Source: CATOSP01 sp965216155
GTDB lineage: Bacteria > Chloroflexota > Dehalococcoidia > Lucifugimonadales > UBA3495
Direction of reading: 5' to 3'
Assembly (NCBI GenBank): GCA_965216155.1
Contig: CBDCFD010000007.1
Coordinates: 930,001-994,000, forward strand
DNA: 64,000 nucleotides
Of this stretch, positions 1-8,196 are shown piece by piece. How positions within the stretch are numbered: position 1 is the stretch's first letter; each line of letters begins with the position of its first letter. The notes below the pieces were generated by a model that made no database searches, was not told where the DNA came from, and saw only the letters and a program-made list of their open reading frames with translations. The position numbers and the translations under genes were made by a program.

Positions 1-341
1 GACCCGTAAGGGAGCGACCAGAAAGGAGTTGGCCTACGCCATCACCAGTTTGAGTCCGGCTCAGGCTGGGCCCCAAGAGTTGCTGTGCCTGTGGCGGAGC
101 CATTGGGAGATCGAGAACCGGCTGCATTACGTGCGGGACGTGACGATGAAAGAGGACGCATCCCAGGTGAGGAGCGGGTCGGCGCCCCAGGTGATGGCGG
201 CCTTGCGCAACACGACACTGGGGCTGTTGCGACAAACCGGGGCAACCAATATCGCGGCGGCGCTGCGACACTACAGCTACAAGCCTCTGGAGGCTCTAGC
301 CCTCCTCGGAATTTCTGCTCCTTGAGAATCGAAAGACCCTG
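1..341 (+). mobile_element. ISAs1-family insertion sequence, 3' end only
   Basis: Right-hand part of an ISAs1-family element that begins outside the window. The transposase C-terminus ends at 325, and the inverted-repeat-like end GAATCGAAAGACCCTG closes the element at about 341. Immediately after it the minus-strand dnaE-like reading frame resumes, so the element sits inside that gene. Confidence 0.75.
2..325 (+). CDS. ISAs1-family transposase, C-terminal fragment
   Basis: The frame is open to the left edge, so only about 107 C-terminal residues are visible. The segment HWEIENRLHYVRDVTMKED followed by ASQVRSG and a conserved leucine-rich helix matches the C-terminal block of ISAs1-type DDE transposases, in which the Glu of the HWxIEN motif is the last catalytic acid. 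The protein would cut and paste its own element at terminal inverted repeats. Nothing in the visible part is damaged. Activity cannot be judged because the first two catalytic aspartates lie outside the window. Confidence 0.8.
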   Translation, partial: TRKGATRKELAYAITSLSPAQAGPQELLCLWRSHWEIENRLHYVRDVTMKEDASQVRSGSAPQVMAALRNTTLGLLRQTGATNIAAALRHYSYKPLEALALLGISAP

Positions 342-1911
342 CAGTCAACCCCGCTGCGGTTGACACAGGGGTTCAGGAAGGGGACGCCGAAACGCCGCGC
401 GTCCTGTTTCAACGTCTCCACCGGGTAGAAGCCCATGGGCTGGTTGTTGACCAGGGACACGAAGAACTCCACCGGGTGGTAACGTTTCAGCCAGGCGGCC
501 TGGTACGCGGTTATGGCGAAGGCGTGGGAGTGGCTTTCGGGGAACATATACTGCCCGTTGATCTTGGCGAATATCTTCTCCGCGATTGCCTTCGGCACTC
601 CCTTTCCCCGCGCCCCTTCCAGGAAGCGCAGCCGGTGCATGGCGATGAGATGGGCGTTGTTGGGCCTGGCGAAGGCCCTACGGATCTCGTCGGCCTGGGC
701 GGCGGTCATGCCGGCCACGTCCCTGATGAGCTGCACCACCTGTTCCTGCCAGACGATGACGCCGCAGCCCCGCTCCAGGGCCCGCTCCTCCAGCGGGTGG
801 TCGTACTCCCACGACGCCCCATAGCGGTAGCGCTCCACGAACTGGGACACCGCGCTGCCCTGCACCCCCACGCCGGGCCGGATCAGTGCCACCTGGTAGG
901 CCAAATCCAGCAGGTTGCGGGACCTGAGCCGCTGCCCCATCTTCAGTTGGGCCGGGGACTGGAGCAGGAATACCCCTTTCGACTTTCCCTGCCCGATCAT
1001 TTCGTACACGGCCGGGTCGTCCGGCCTGATGCGGCCCAGGTCGGGACGATGGCCCTCTTTCGCCTCAATCAGGTCCAGGGCTTCCTCCAACTGGTCCAGC
1101 ACCGGCAGGGAGAGGATGTCAATCTTGGCGAAGTTGGCGTCGGCCACGCTGTCCTTGTTCCAGTCCATGATGTAGCGGCCGGAGATGGCCCCGGCCCGGA
1201 CCGGGACCATCTCTGGTATCGGGGAACTGCTGAGCACCATGCCGCCGACGTGCTGGCCCAGGCTGCGGGGGGCGTGCATCAGTTGGGGAGCCATCTCGAC
1301 CAACTCCCGCCACCCCGGCGCTTCCACGCTGTCGCGGAAGGCGGGCAGGGCCAGCATCTCCCCTTCCAGGTCGGCGGCGTCGTGGGAGTGAAGCTGCCGG
1401 GAGAGCAGTTTCAGGTCCTCTCCAGGCAACCCCAGGGCCTTGCCCAGGTCCTGAACGATGCCCTTGACCGAGTAGGTGCCGATGGCCCCGGCCAGGACGG
1501 CGTTATCCGGCCCGAAGCGGCGGTGCACCCGCCGGATGAGTTCGTCCCGCAAAGCGCGGGGGAAGTCCAGGTCGATGTCCGGCAGCAGGGAGGTGTCCTC
1601 GGAGATGAACCGCTCCAGGGTCAGGCCCCACCTGAGCGGGTCCACGTGGCTGATGCCGATGAGGTAACCCACCAGCAGGGCCACCGGGAGCCCCGGCCCC
1701 GGCCCGGCGGCCGTTCCTCCAGGGGCGTCTCCGGGTGGGCCAGCCCCTTCTCCCCCATGATTTCCTGGGCCAACAGGACAATCTCACGGTAGAGCAGCAG
1801 GAACCCGGCCAGGCCGTGGCGCTCAATCAGCCGGAACTCCTCGTCCAGCCTTTGCTGAACCCTGTGGGACACCGAGCCGTAGCGCCGCAGGTATCTGACC
1901 AGGGTGTAGCC
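342..1911 (-). pseudogene. DNA polymerase III alpha subunit (DnaE/DnaE2-like), broken and truncated
   Basis: The minus frame from about 1684 downward contains the polymerase active-site motif PDIDLDF, the SLGQHVGGMVLS region and the YMFPESHSHAFAITAY block of C-family polymerase alpha subunits. The upstream part (about 1911-1690, with RVQQRLDEEFRLIERHG) is in a different frame. The two join in the conserved G-R-G-S-S-V-x-x-L-V-G-Y motif near 1690, where one missing base (GGCTCC[T]CGGTGG) explains the shift. The 3' end is lost at 342 to the ISAs1 insertion, just after the VNRSG motif, and the N-terminal PHP domain is absent. The domain mix suits an error-prone DnaE2-type enzyme, but the diagnostic ends are missing. 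It cannot make a working polymerase as read. Confidence 0.85.
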
Positions 1912-2124
1912 CTAGTAGACTAACATCCTTGTTATGAGGGGTGGAATGCCGGGTTGCGCGGCAATTGTCTGCATGGGCCCAATATGTCATGGCAAAGGCC
2001 CTGTACCAAGCAACTCATCATTACAAAGATTTCGGACTACTAGTAGGGAATCAAAAAACGCCCAGTCCATCGCAGGGCGCCCCCAATTTAGAGATCCCAC
2101 CACTGTGGGAGAAAAGACAGTCGA

Positions 2125-2645
2125 ATGACACAGCTTGAAGCGGCAGACCACATAGAGATCTTCATCCAGGGAGAGGGGATTCCGAAAATTACCCTGGTGA
2201 AACTGGGTCCCAAGGATACGGTAGCGGATATCGTCAAGGTTGCCCGCGAGCATGGCCTCAGCGCGCCCGAGGACTCAGAGGTGTGCGTCTTCGTCGAGAA
2301 CACGGATGTCCCGCTGGAGTTGGACGTGAAAATCGATGAGGTCGGCCTAGCTCCCCGCAGCCGCGTGCACATCCATCGCTGTAAGGGGGTGATGTGACGG
2401 TCAACTACCGCCGGGACCAAAAGAAGGGCTTCTTCCCGCCATCGGCGACGGTCGATTGGGTGAAGGAGTGGGCGGTCGGGAAGGAACAGTATGACATGTC
2501 GCCGGTGGATGCCACGGAGCATGTGCTCCAGGTGTGCAACTCAGTTGACCGGCCCGACGAGGATGTGCATATCGGTACCCTCGTGAAGTTTTCCGACGGG
2601 ACGCTCTGCTTCGACCTTGTGCCCAAGCAGCGCGTGGAGGGATAG
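2125..2645 (+). pseudogene. Tandem ubiquitin-like protein (modifier of a bacterial Ubl-conjugation operon), one frameshift
   Basis: Two adjacent frames (2125-2397 and 2394-2645) read as one protein of about 172 residues if a single G is restored near 2390 (GGGGTG[G]ATGTGACGG). The N-terminal half is a beta-grasp-like domain ending RSRVHIHRCKG. The C-terminal half begins VTVNY, carries FPPSATVDWVKEWAVG and ends FDLVPKQRVEG with a terminal glycine, as expected for a conjugated modifier. Family knowledge: such Ubl genes head operons with E2-like, JAB-peptidase and E1-like genes in bacterial antiviral systems of the Bil/Bub kind. The E2-like gene starts 3 nt after the stop. Alternatively the two frames are separate small proteins overlapping by 4 nt; I prefer the single-gene reading because the beta-strand runs across the join. 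Confidence 0.65.
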
Positions 2646-2648
2646 AGC

Positions 2649-3137
2649 TTGTTCGGGCACCCGATGGGAGTGGACGAGCAGGTCTTCCGATCCCACCTCG
2701 AAGCTGGCCCGTTCCAAAGCGGCGTTGACCGCGGGCGGTGGCGCCTGCTCTCCCTAAAGTGGCCCCACGCTCTGATCGCCGTTCAGGCGGCCGAGAGGGT
2801 GGGTGGGCCGCCCGAGTACGCGCTGAGGTTCGAGTGCACAAACTACCCACAAGCGCCACCGACAGCCCAACCATGGAATGCTGACGGCGATGCCCCGCTG
2901 CCACCAGAGCGATGGCCGAGTGGACCGAGGCGAGTGTCCCTGGCCTTCAATCCCGACTGGAAGAGCGGCCAGTGCCTCTATCTGCCTTGTGATCGGCTAT
3001 CGATTGAGGGCCACGACGCCTGGCGGACGCAGCACCCCGCGATGATTTGGTCACCGGCAGGCGATATCACACACTACTTGAGGATCGTCCATGACCTTCT
3101 CAATTCGAGCGACTATTCGGGCCCTCGCGGCGCCTAA
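2649..3137 (+). CDS. E2-like (ubiquitin-conjugating-fold) protein
   Basis: 162 residues from a TTG start preceded by GGAGGG at a good distance; an ATG lies 15 nt further in. A Cys-Thr-Asn-Tyr-Pro segment and a Pro-rich loop are followed by LYLPCDR and a GHDAW motif, a pattern seen in bacterial E2-like proteins of Ubl operons. The Cys of LYLPCDR is the candidate thioester-forming residue (inference). It would accept the Ubl from the E1-like protein encoded at 3591 and pass it to a target in the cytoplasm. The reading frame is intact, unlike its partners, and its 3' end overlaps the JAB gene by 47 nt, which indicates a tight operon. Confidence 0.7.
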   Translation: MFGHPMGVDEQVFRSHLEAGPFQSGVDRGRWRLLSLKWPHALIAVQAAERVGGPPEYALRFECTNYPQAPPTAQPWNADGDAPLPPERWPSGPRRVSLAFNPDWKSGQCLYLPCDRLSIEGHDAWRTQHPAMIWSPAGDITHYLRIVHDLLNSSDYSGPRGA

Positions 3138-3594
3138 GCACCGGCTGAGCTGCCCCAGGAAAGTGTGGCAGCGAGGACTCGCTGAGGTTGCCAGCCGCGG
3201 AGAGGGACGGCACGAGAGTGGCGCGTTCTTGCTCGGTCTCCAAGAAGGTTCGCGTGGCCGAGTGGTGCGATTCGCCTACTACGACGACTTCGACCCGACC
3301 TGTCTCGACTCGGGCATTGTCGTCTTCGATGGAGCAGGTTTCGGACCGCTGTGGCAGTTCTGTCGGCAGACTGGACTGAATGTACTTGCTGACTTGCATA
3401 CGCATGGTGGGCCCGGTCCTGCGCGCCAGATCCCCTACGAGTATCTCGGTCACGTGGCGCTGATCGTGCCGAACTTCGCAACAAACTTCAGGATGCGGGA
3501 CATAGGCGTCTACGAGTATCTCGGTAGTCACCAGTGGCGCGGTCACAACAGGGGCCGCGCAGGATGCTTCTTCTACACAGGAGTATGGGCATGA
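3091..3594 (+). CDS. JAB/MPN-domain (JAMM-type) deubiquitinase-like protein with a degenerate motif
   Basis: 167 residues. The MPN fold is indicated by ESGAFLLG near residue 42 (candidate catalytic Glu), the metal-binding pair His-Thr-His in LADLHTHGG, and GHVALIVPNFA further on. In JAMM enzymes the two histidines are followed about eight residues later by Ser-x-x-Asp. Here the spacing falls on Gln-Ile-Pro-Tyr, and the stretch between HTH and GHVAL looks about five residues short. The zinc-binding Asp therefore appears lost, perhaps by a small in-frame deletion. An active relative would process the Ubl precursor or remove it from targets. The gene overlaps the E2-like gene upstream and the E1-like start downstream (ATGA). 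Fold assignment is firm; activity is doubtful. Confidence 0.7.
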   Translation: MTFSIRATIRALAAPKHRLSCPRKVWQRGLAEVASRGEGRHESGAFLLGLQEGSRGRVVRFAYYDDFDPTCLDSGIVVFDGAGFGPLWQFCRQTGLNVLADLHTHGGPGPARQIPYEYLGHVALIVPNFATNFRMRDIGVYEYLGSHQWRGHNRGRAGCFFYTGVWA

Positions 3595-4952
3595 CAACAA
3601 ATGCAGTCATTGGACCAGACCAGCTGCATAGGCACCTCAAACTAGTTCTCGACACCGGAGAAGCAGCAAGCCTTGAGGAGGCACAGCGTCTCTTTGACGG
3701 CTATCGCCTCGGGATCGTGGTGGAGAGCAGCGTAGCCCACTCGGCGACGTTGCAAGCAACCGTTCTGACGGCGGTGAATGCAGGACGTCGCAGCTTTCTT
3801 GGTGGTGTGTGTGTCGAGGGTGCTCTCGATGTGCCTCTGCTTGTGCCTTGGGGCCGCTGCCGCACCCTGGGGGAGGCTATCGTAAATCTGCAAGGGGTCG
3901 TGACCAACTGCGCTCCTGGCGTTCCACGGATTGTCATAGGGAGCGAATGCAAACCGCTTATTGACGCAGAATTCGCTGTGCGCGCAACGTTTGATGGCTG
4001 GTGTGGGGGCGTTGCACCCCTCGACCACAACCTTCGTCTGCCGGAGCGGCAGGAGTGCGTCCCTGCAGGTGTGCTTGCTGGCGCACTTGGGGTTTCCGAG
4101 GCATTCCAGTTCGTCCGCGGTGATAATGCAGTGGCGGGACGACGAGATGTGGGATTGTCACTTTGGCAACCAGACAAGGACATCAATTGGCTCGCTGCCA
4201 GCGAGCGCCTGGCTCATCGGTCTCGGTCATCTGGGCCAGGCGTTCCTCTGGACACTCGGACTCCTCCCATACGGCTCTCCGGAAGAGGTCAGCCTCGTAC
4301 TACAGGATTTCGATGAGCTTGTAGAGGCGAACGATAGTACATCGCTACTCACAACGCGGAGAAAGCTCGGAGTGAAGAAGACGCGGGCTATGGCCCTCTG
4401 GTGTGAGTCGCGCGGATTTAGGACTTCGATAATTGAACGTCGCTTTGGAGGAGACATCAGGGGGTTGTTGGAGACGAGCCACGCGTTGCCCTGTGTGGAG
4501 TTGACAATGCTCCCGCCAGAGCCGACCTTGAAGATGTCGGTTTCGAGCGCGTCATTGAGGCGGGACTCGGTGCTGGCACCCATGAGTACCTTGCATTTCA
4601 GGCTCACACCTTCCCGGCGTACCGGTCTGCGAGGCATCGTTGGGGAACGCCGAGACACCAATCTGATGAGGATGCTGCGGCCGACAAACCGGCGTACCGC
4701 GCACTAGCCCAACACGGGATCGACGATTGTGGAATTACAACATTGGCTGGGCGCACGGTTGGGGCGTCATTTGTCGGCGCAGTCACGGCGGCGGTTGTCA
4801 TCGCCGAACTCATAAGGATGGGCTTGGGCGGACACCGATACGAGATAGTGGATGGGAGCCTGCGTTCACTTGAACTGCGTCAAGCGGTGGTGTGTACCGA
4901 TGAGGCACCGTTCAATCCGGGGACGACGTCCGCAACTCTGGCGACCGTCTGA
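3591..4952 (+). pseudogene. E1-like ThiF-family adenylyltransferase, two compensating frameshifts
   Basis: Starts at ATG 3591, overlapping the JAB stop by 4 nt, with AGGAG upstream. An N-terminal region of about 200 residues leads into the Rossmann nucleotide-binding loop AWLIGLGHLGQ, which is in the next frame because of an extra base near 4205. That frame continues through the DFDELVEANDSTS motif to about 4490. A missing base there returns the frame to CGVDNAPARADLE and runs on to the C-terminus, with GIDDCGITTLAGRTVGAS and the stop at 4952. The Cys of DDCG is the candidate catalytic cysteine (inference). E1-like enzymes adenylate the Ubl C-terminus and form a thioester. All core motifs survive, so the breaks are recent or are sequencing errors. 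Confidence 0.75.
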
Positions 4953-5015
4953 TCACTAGATCATGAAACAGGCTACAGTCATTTAGCCGTTGCCAGAGGG
5001 AAGGGAGGCCCAGAG

Positions 5016-5507
5016 ATGATGGATTACCTAAGGATCGGATTAATTTCAATCGCCCTCATTGTGGTCGCAGTTGTGGTTCTCAACACAGAAGTGGGGACCG
5101 AGACCGTCGTCCAGGCCTATTACGAGCACGAACCCCTAAGGTACGAGAAAACCTTTGTGAGGGAGGGAAAGGCGAGGAAGTAGCAATGGGGGTGGCCCCT
5201 GCGGGTAACGGTCCCTCAAGTCCAATACGGGCTCAAGAACGTCGACTCTGTCGAGGGAGAGTTTTTGGTGAGTGTCTCCTTCGACACCGGCAGTGACCGC
5301 ACGAGTGAGAACAGGCACGTAACCCTCGCGCCCGGACAAGAGGAAACCGTAGTTGTAAATTCACCCTTTCGAGGACCGCAGTCAGTTAACGTAAGGATCA
5401 CACCGTCATACTAGCGGGTAGAGCGGTTGAGGGAAGTTGAAGTCCCTTACAAGGTTTACGACAAGCTGTGGCAACTGAAAGCAACTGTCTTTGATGTCAA
5501 GGAATAA
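5016..5507 (+). pseudogene. Small membrane-anchored protein interrupted by two in-frame TAG codons
   Basis: ATG at 5016 follows GGGAGG. The first 55 codons encode a short N-terminus, one transmembrane segment (IGLISIALIVVAVVVL) and an exterior start, then TAG at 5181-5183. The same frame stays coding-like for another 76 codons (a beta-rich stretch including RVTVPQVQYGLKNVDSVEG), meets TAG at 5412-5414, and continues for 30 codons to TAA at 5505-5507. No family was recognised; the layout suggests a signal-anchored extracytoplasmic beta-sandwich. Intact genes in this window end in TAG normally, so readthrough is less likely than nonsense mutation. It may be an unrelated neighbour of the Ubl operon. 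Confidence 0.45.
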
Positions 5508-6452
5508 CAACGCGTTGGTTCCAACGTTGGCCGCTCTTCACCATGGCATTGAGGATGATGAGCAGCTTGCGCATGCAAGCGGTCAGCGCCAGCTTCTTCG
5601 TCTTGCCCGCTGCCAGCAACCTCTGGTAGAACTCCCGCAGCACCGGGTTGTGCCGGCTGCCCACCAATGCCCCCATATAAAGGACAGCCCGCACCCGGGC
5701 CCGGCCTCCGGCGACGGTCCGCTTGCCCCGCATGTTCCCGCTGTCCCGGTTCATGGGGGCCACACCCACCAGAGCGGCTATCTGTTTCCGGTCCAGGGTG
5801 CCCAGTTCCGGCAGATGCGCCAGCAGCGTCAGGGAGAGCCGTTCCCCCACACCGGGAACGGAACGCAGGAGATCGTCCTTCTCCCGCCACACCGGGCTCC
5901 GGCGCAGCGTCTCTCGCAGTCCCTGGTCCAAGTCAGACAACTCCTGCTCCAGCCACGCTATGTGGGCTTGGATGCGCGGACGCACGGCCCGGCTGGCCCG
6001 GCTGGCCCGGCCCAGACGATTCTTCTCCGCCACAAGCATAGTCATCACCTGGTTGCGGCAGTGGTGAGAGAGTGGAGCTCCTGGGTGTCAGCATCGGGCA
6101 GGGGACGCACCGGCGGCTGGACTGCCTCGGCGAAATGGGCCAGCACTCGGGCGTCCAGGGAGTCGGTCTTGGCCAGTTTCCCCGTGGCCTTGGCGAAGTT
6201 GCGCACCTGGCGGGGATTGACCACCGCCACCGGCAGGGACGCCGCCGCCAAGGCGGCCGCCAGCGGTATTTCCAAGCCTCCGGTCGCCTCCAGCAACACC
6301 ATCTCCGGCTCCAGTACCCGCAACTGGGCCACCAAACCGCTGATCCCGGACTCGTCATAGGCTACACTCCAGATGTCGCCCGATGGCCGCAAGGCCACGT
6401 CCACCCGGTCCTTGGCCACATCGATGCCCACGTAAGTAGCTTCCTGATTCAT
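5497..6452 (-). pseudogene. IS110-family transposase (DEDD type), one frameshift
   Basis: Reading from ATG 6452, the N-terminal half (YVGIDVAKDRVDVAL, LLEATGGLE, KTDSLDARVLAHFA) is the RuvC-like DEDD domain of IS110-family recombinases. The C-terminal half (LLRSVPGVGERLSLTLLAHL, IAALVGVAPMNRDSG, RARVRAVLYMGAL) is the Tnp20 domain with the catalytic serine region. The halves lie in two frames joined at about 6046; one missing base in ACT[C]GCCGCAACCAG restores a continuous T-T-R-R-N-Q-V-M. Family knowledge: these enzymes use a structured RNA from the element's non-coding end to choose target and donor. The non-coding side here is 6453 to about 6620. Inactive as read. Confidence 0.85.
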
Positions 6453-7276
6453 ATTCACTCCTGGTCGAGGTCCGGCCCTTTCTTGCAAAACGCGGGCTTG
6501 AGCGGCCCAAGCAACTGTCCGGGCTCTGCTGGGAAAGGTGCGGCGGACCTCGCTTTCAGACGGCCTGCCGGGACCAAGACCCTGCCGGTCTGCCGCACCC
6601 AAAACCACTCCAGTAAACTAAATCCCCACGCCTACCTCAAGATACAAGATCTAAGGCGCTTGTTACGAGCCAGATAGTCTCTAAGCCTCGGACCCTTTTC
6701 TTGGCGTATTTGGGATTGTTCGAGTCCTGAGGCGTTCACTGAGTTCGGTGCATCAACAGCCGTCTACCTCAGGGAATTTGTTGTAACCTACAAGCATCAC
6801 ACTGCCGATGCGAGCGACTGTCTTCGCTTGTGCCATGCGGTTCCTGCACGGTGTGAAGCCGCTTCTGCTCCTCGACCTCTTGGTGATCTTGGTGATCTTG
6901 GTGATTAGCTCGCCATTCTTCAACCCTCCCAACTAGCGCCAATCAGGACCGTAGACTTCATCGGCATGGAACCTTCCAATGTGTTTGCCCTAATAGGTCC
7001 AGAGGTTGTCGCCATCCCTGTAGCCGAAACTCCTGCTCCTCCAAGTAAACATTCTTTCGATGCACTTACCTCCTGGCTATCCAGTCACCCATCTCAAACT
7101 CTTCTCACTTCTGTCCGCTCAATCCTACCCCGTCTGAGAAGGGTCGAACCACTCATATGCGACAGATCCCGCAGAGCCAATTATCTGTCCCTGTGATCTT
7201 ACATGCTGGCATCCAGATTCACCGCCCACGAGTAGTGCAGTCTTCCGTTGCTATTGTGTCTTTCGTATGAAGGTTC
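6453..7276. other. Gene-poor stretch: IS110 non-coding end, then no convincing gene
   Basis: The first 150-170 bases next to the IS110 start are GC-rich with local self-complementarity and are probably the element's non-coding end. Beyond about 6620 the DNA becomes AT-richer. A 33-codon hydrophobic reading frame at 6835-6936 contains a 9-bp unit (TTGGTGATC) repeated nearly three times, with no ribosome binding site. The frame at 6966-7196 has no recognisable content. Nothing else is supported. Confidence 0.5.
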
Positions 7277-7615
7277 TTGATTTTGTCCAGTTTGGTGGAC
7301 CGCGCCATCCGGTCCTTCTTGACGCCAGACCTGCTCATCCTGGACGACCTGGGGCTCCATCGCCTCGACCCTCAGCAATCCGCGGACCTGTACAAGCTGA
7401 TCCCGAACCGGCACCGGGTGTCCAGCTTCGTCATAACCAGCAACCGGGCCGTGGACGAGTGGCTCGGTCTCTTCGAGGACCCCATCCTGGGCAACAGCGC
7501 TCTCGACCGGTTGGCCAACGCCAGCTACTAGATCGTCATCGAGGGCAGCAGCTACCGGGAACGTCAATCTCAGCATCGCGCGCTGCTGGGCGCAGGCCAG
7601 GAAGGAGGCGATTGA
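7277..7615 (+). pseudogene. IS21-type helper ATPase (IstB-like), C-terminal relic with in-frame TAG
   Basis: The frame reads LTPDLLILDDLGLHRLDPQQ (Walker B region), then FVITSNRAVDEWLGLFEDP and ILGNSALDRLANASY, the C-terminal half of the AAA+ IstB family. A TAG at 7529-7531 stands where IstB proteins have Gln (NASYQIVIEG); beyond it the frame continues through a conserved SYRERQSQHRALLGAGQ-like tail to TGA at 7613. The Walker A part and the IstA partner are missing. IstB normally selects target DNA and activates the transposase. This is a dead fragment. Confidence 0.8.
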
Positions 7616-7749
7616 CCGCTCTGCTGTAACCTGATACAAGTCCAAAACAAGGGCGTTCAGGGTGTCCCAATGTTCGTGAATATCACTGTCCTAATGACCC
7701 TGATTTTCGACACCTCAGTGGCGCCGGATACAGGACTATTTGCCCGGGG

Positions 7750-7988
7750 GTCCCGGTTGGATGGGGGTTAAGGCCAGAGACAACTGGAACTTCGTGAACG
7801 GCGTCCTGTGGTGCTGCGCAGTGGTGCCCAACTGAAGGACCTACCACCTACCGGTTACGGCAACCGGGAGCGGCCCCAAGCGTTTCACCCGCTGGGCTAG
7901 GTCTGAGAACTGGGAGAAAATACTTAGGAGCTGCTGGAGGACCCGGACAACGAATACGTCATGATTGATTCCACTATAGTAAGGGCCC
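7750..7988 (+). pseudogene. IS5-family transposase relic, multiple frameshifts
   Basis: Pieces in three frames line up with the N-terminal half of IS5-type transposases: LRSGAQLKDLP, then YGNRERP, then KRFTRWARSENWEKIL, then NEYVMIDSTIVRAH, whose Asp is the first catalytic residue of the DDE triad. At least two frame changes lie within 240 bases, and the copy ends abruptly where the palindromic element at 7989 begins. It is older and more decayed than the two IS5-family copies at 28.8 and 35.5 kb, and from a different subgroup judging by sequence. Confidence 0.65.
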
Positions 7989-8134
7989 ACTAGTATTACA
8001 ACGACGATTCGCAAGAAAGGGACTTTGAGCGCCTCTTCATGGAGACCCGCCCGTCCGCTTGACAACTTGTCTTCCGCGAAGCGATTTCCGGCCAAAAATG
8101 GACCAAATTGAGGAAGCGTCGTTGTAATACTAGT
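7989..8134. repeat. MITE-like element with perfect 18-bp terminal inverted repeats in a CTAG context
   Basis: Left arm ACTAGTATTACAACGACG (7989-8006) is the exact reverse complement of the right arm at 8117-8134, with about 110 bases between and no coding content. If the TA of CTAG is the target duplication, the element is 7993-8130, GTATTAC...GTAATAC. TA target sites are typical of IS630/Tc1-mariner transposition. The right TA is shared with the left end of the IS630 element that follows, so the two elements sit back to back. Confidence 0.7.
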
Positions 8135-8196
8135 ACCGGTTCCAGATAGATTTGTAAGAATGTGATAAGGCAGTCATACTTGGGTATGATCTTTCT

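Noticed and set aside
476..1792. Long plus-strand frame of 438 codons
   Set aside because: It is antisense to the dnaE-like gene, has repetitive His/Gly/Pro-rich composition and no recognisable motif; the minus strand carries clear polymerase motifs.
2023..2037. CAAAGATTTCGGACT shared with about 59377-59391
   Set aside because: Only 15 bases with differing flanks; could be chance, and no element boundary is visible.
5016..5507. Alternative genetic code with TAG as sense
   Set aside because: Intact genes in the window (LLM, VOC, hydrolase, ABC-F) end in TAG at their family-typical length, so TAG works as a stop.
6640..6735. Possible tRNA (GTTCGAGTCC looks like a T-loop)
   Set aside because: No acceptor stem, T-stem or anticodon stem can be drawn around it.
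6966..7196. 76-codon plus-strand frame
   Set aside because: No ribosome site, no similarity, Ser/Pro-rich low-information sequence.
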